Source: JALQTD01 sp965657495 (lineage in GTDB: Bacteria; Bacteroidota; Bacteroidia; Flavobacteriales_D; Sanyastnellaceae). From it: a stretch of 6,756 nucleotides of DNA. The stretch spans positions 1 to 6,756 of the forward strand of contig CBFHPD010000174.1 of NCBI GenBank assembly GCA_965657495.1. Direction: 5' to 3'. Every line of letters starts with the position of its first letter. The first letter of the stretch is position 1. Both the position numbers and the translations under genes were made by a program. Of the stretch, positions 5,792-6,756 are shown one piece after another. Under the pieces are notes generated by a model. That model was not told the origin of the DNA. It made no database searches and saw only the letters and a list, made by a program, of their open reading frames with translations.

Positions 5792-6756
5792 AAGAGCATC
5801 AAAATGCCTGATGCGAGACATGTGTTGAGGTTGGCTTGCGATGAGTTGCTGGGTGTAGGGGTGTTGCGGGTGTTCGAGGACGTGGGCGGCGGGGCCGATT
5901 TCCACGAGCTGGCCGTGGTGCATGACGGCGACGCGGTCGCAAAAGCCCGCAACGACAGGTAGGTCGTGGCTGATGAAGAGGTAGGTGAGGCCGCGGCGGT
6001 CGGCGAGCGCGCTCAGCAGGGCGAGGACGGATTCGCGGATGGCGGTGTCGAGGGCGGCCACCGATTCGTCGAGCACGAGGAATTCGGGTTCGACGGCGAG
6101 GGCGCGGGCGATGACGACGCGGGCGCGCTGGCCGCCGCTGAGGTTGCCGGGGCGCTGCCCTGCCGCCGCTTCCGGCAGGCCGACTTCGGCGAGGAGGTCC
6201 GCGGCGCGCTCGGCCGGATGGCCATGGGTGGCGAGGACTTCACGGAGGGCGGCGCCGACGGTCATGCGCGGGTTCAGGGCCGCGTAGGGGTCCTGGAACA
6301 CGAGCTGGGCGCGGCGGCGGAGGGCGGGCAGGGTGGCGGGTTCGACGGGGGTGCCGTCGAAGGTGATGCGGCCGGCGTCGATGGGGGAGAGGCCGAGGAG
6401 GGCCCGGCCGAGGGTGGATTTGCCGGAGCCGCTTTCGCCGACGAGCCCGAGCCGTTCGCCCCGTTGGATGACGAGGTCGATGCCTCTGAGTGCCTCGAAG
6501 GTGGCAGTGGGCCGGCCGAGGAGGTCGCGTTGGGTGACGAAGGATTTGCGGACGCCCGCGGCGGCGACGAGGGGCGGGGCCGGCTGATGGGGCACGTGGC
6601 GCACCGGACGGCGGTGGGCGGCGAGGAGTTCGGCGGTGTAGGCGTGCTGGGGCGCTTCGAAGATTTGGGCCAAATCCCCGCGCTCCACCACCTGCCCATC
6701 CCGCATCACCACGACCTCGTCCGCGATCGCTTCCACCACGCCCAAATCGTGCGTGA
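5789..6756 (-). CDS. Peptide-type ABC importer ATPase, C-terminal part of a double-ATPase subunit (5' end outside window)
   Basis: Energy subunit of an oligopeptide/dipeptide/nickel-type ABC importer. The reading frame is open to the window edge and its first full codons give THDLGVVEAIADEVVVM, the switch-histidine (H-loop) end of a first ATPase domain, followed by a peptide-family tail with QHAYT (36-40 of the visible 321 residues). After a proline-rich linker comes a complete second ATPase domain: Walker A GESGSGKST (106-114), Q-loop VFQDPYAALNP (152-162), signature LSGGQ (205-209), Walker B FLVLDE (225-230), H-loop FISHD (H263), and the C-terminal HPYT motif (298-301) of oligopeptide ATPases. 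All catalytic residues are kept. Two domains in one chain match the GsiA/YejF arrangement, so the substrate may be a peptide, glutathione or similar, but this cannot be decided. A TTG at 6745 is inside the first domain and is not the start. Confidence 0.92.
   Translation of the reverse strand, partial: THDLGVVEAIADEVVVMRDGQVVERGDLAQIFEAPQHAYTAELLAAHRRPVRHVPHQPAPPLVAAAGVRKSFVTQRDLLGRPTATFEALRGIDLVIQRGERLGLVGESGSGKSTLGRALLGLSPIDAGRITFDGTPVEPATLPALRRRAQLVFQDPYAALNPRMTVGAALREVLATHGHPAERAADLLAEVGLPEAAAGQRPGNLSGGQRARVVIARALAVEPEFLVLDESVAALDTAIRESVLALLSALADRRGLTYLFISHDLPVVAGFCDRVAVMHHGQLVEIGPAAHVLEHPQHPYTQQLIASQPQHMSRIRHFDAL

Noticed and set aside
6743..6745. TTG as the start codon of the importer ATPase
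   Set aside because: The frame stays open upstream and encodes THD directly before it, the H-loop of a first ATPase domain; the gene continues past the window edge.

Overview
The window is a GC-rich stretch in which every supported gene lies on the minus strand, so transcription runs from the high to the low coordinates. The likely host is a GC-rich member of the Bacteroidota or a close relative. Three things point there: an identical 8-mer, TAACTTTG, occurs in the gap before each of the two transcription-unit starts and fits the Bacteroidota -7 element TAnnTTTG; Shine-Dalgarno sites are mostly missing; and the exporter and adaptor proteins have the look I remember from Bacteroidota homologues. 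The last point is recollection, not a search.

Layout, in the direction of transcription. (1) 6756-5789: the C-terminal part of a double-ATPase subunit of a peptide-type ABC importer, cut by the window edge. (2) 5788-5724: an AT-rich gap with a promoter-like 8-mer, a small hairpin and a 6-bp inverted repeat. (3) 5723-1284: three overlapping genes forming a tripartite export system: an inner-membrane ABC exporter half-transporter (membrane domain plus ATPase domain), a HlyD-type periplasmic adaptor and a TolC-type outer-membrane channel. (4) 1283-1249: a 35-base gap with the second promoter-like 8-mer. (5) 1248-44: an enoyl-CoA hydratase/isomerase gene overlapping a dUTPase gene (ATGA). (6) 43-1: a short tail with small repeats and a weaker copy of the promoter-like motif.

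The exporter trio should be made together, since its genes overlap by 8 and 1 bases, and should build one conduit from inner membrane to outside, as in type I secretion or MacAB-like efflux. The most striking point is that the exporter ATPase keeps Walker A but has lost the LSGGQ signature, the catalytic glutamate after Walker B and the switch histidine. It therefore either works with unusual energetics, is a structural or regulatory ATP-binding unit, or pairs with another ATPase. No cargo gene and no peptidase domain are visible. The hydratase and dUTPase look like ordinary metabolic genes sharing a transcript. There is no RNA gene, insertion sequence, CRISPR array or phage gene that I can support.
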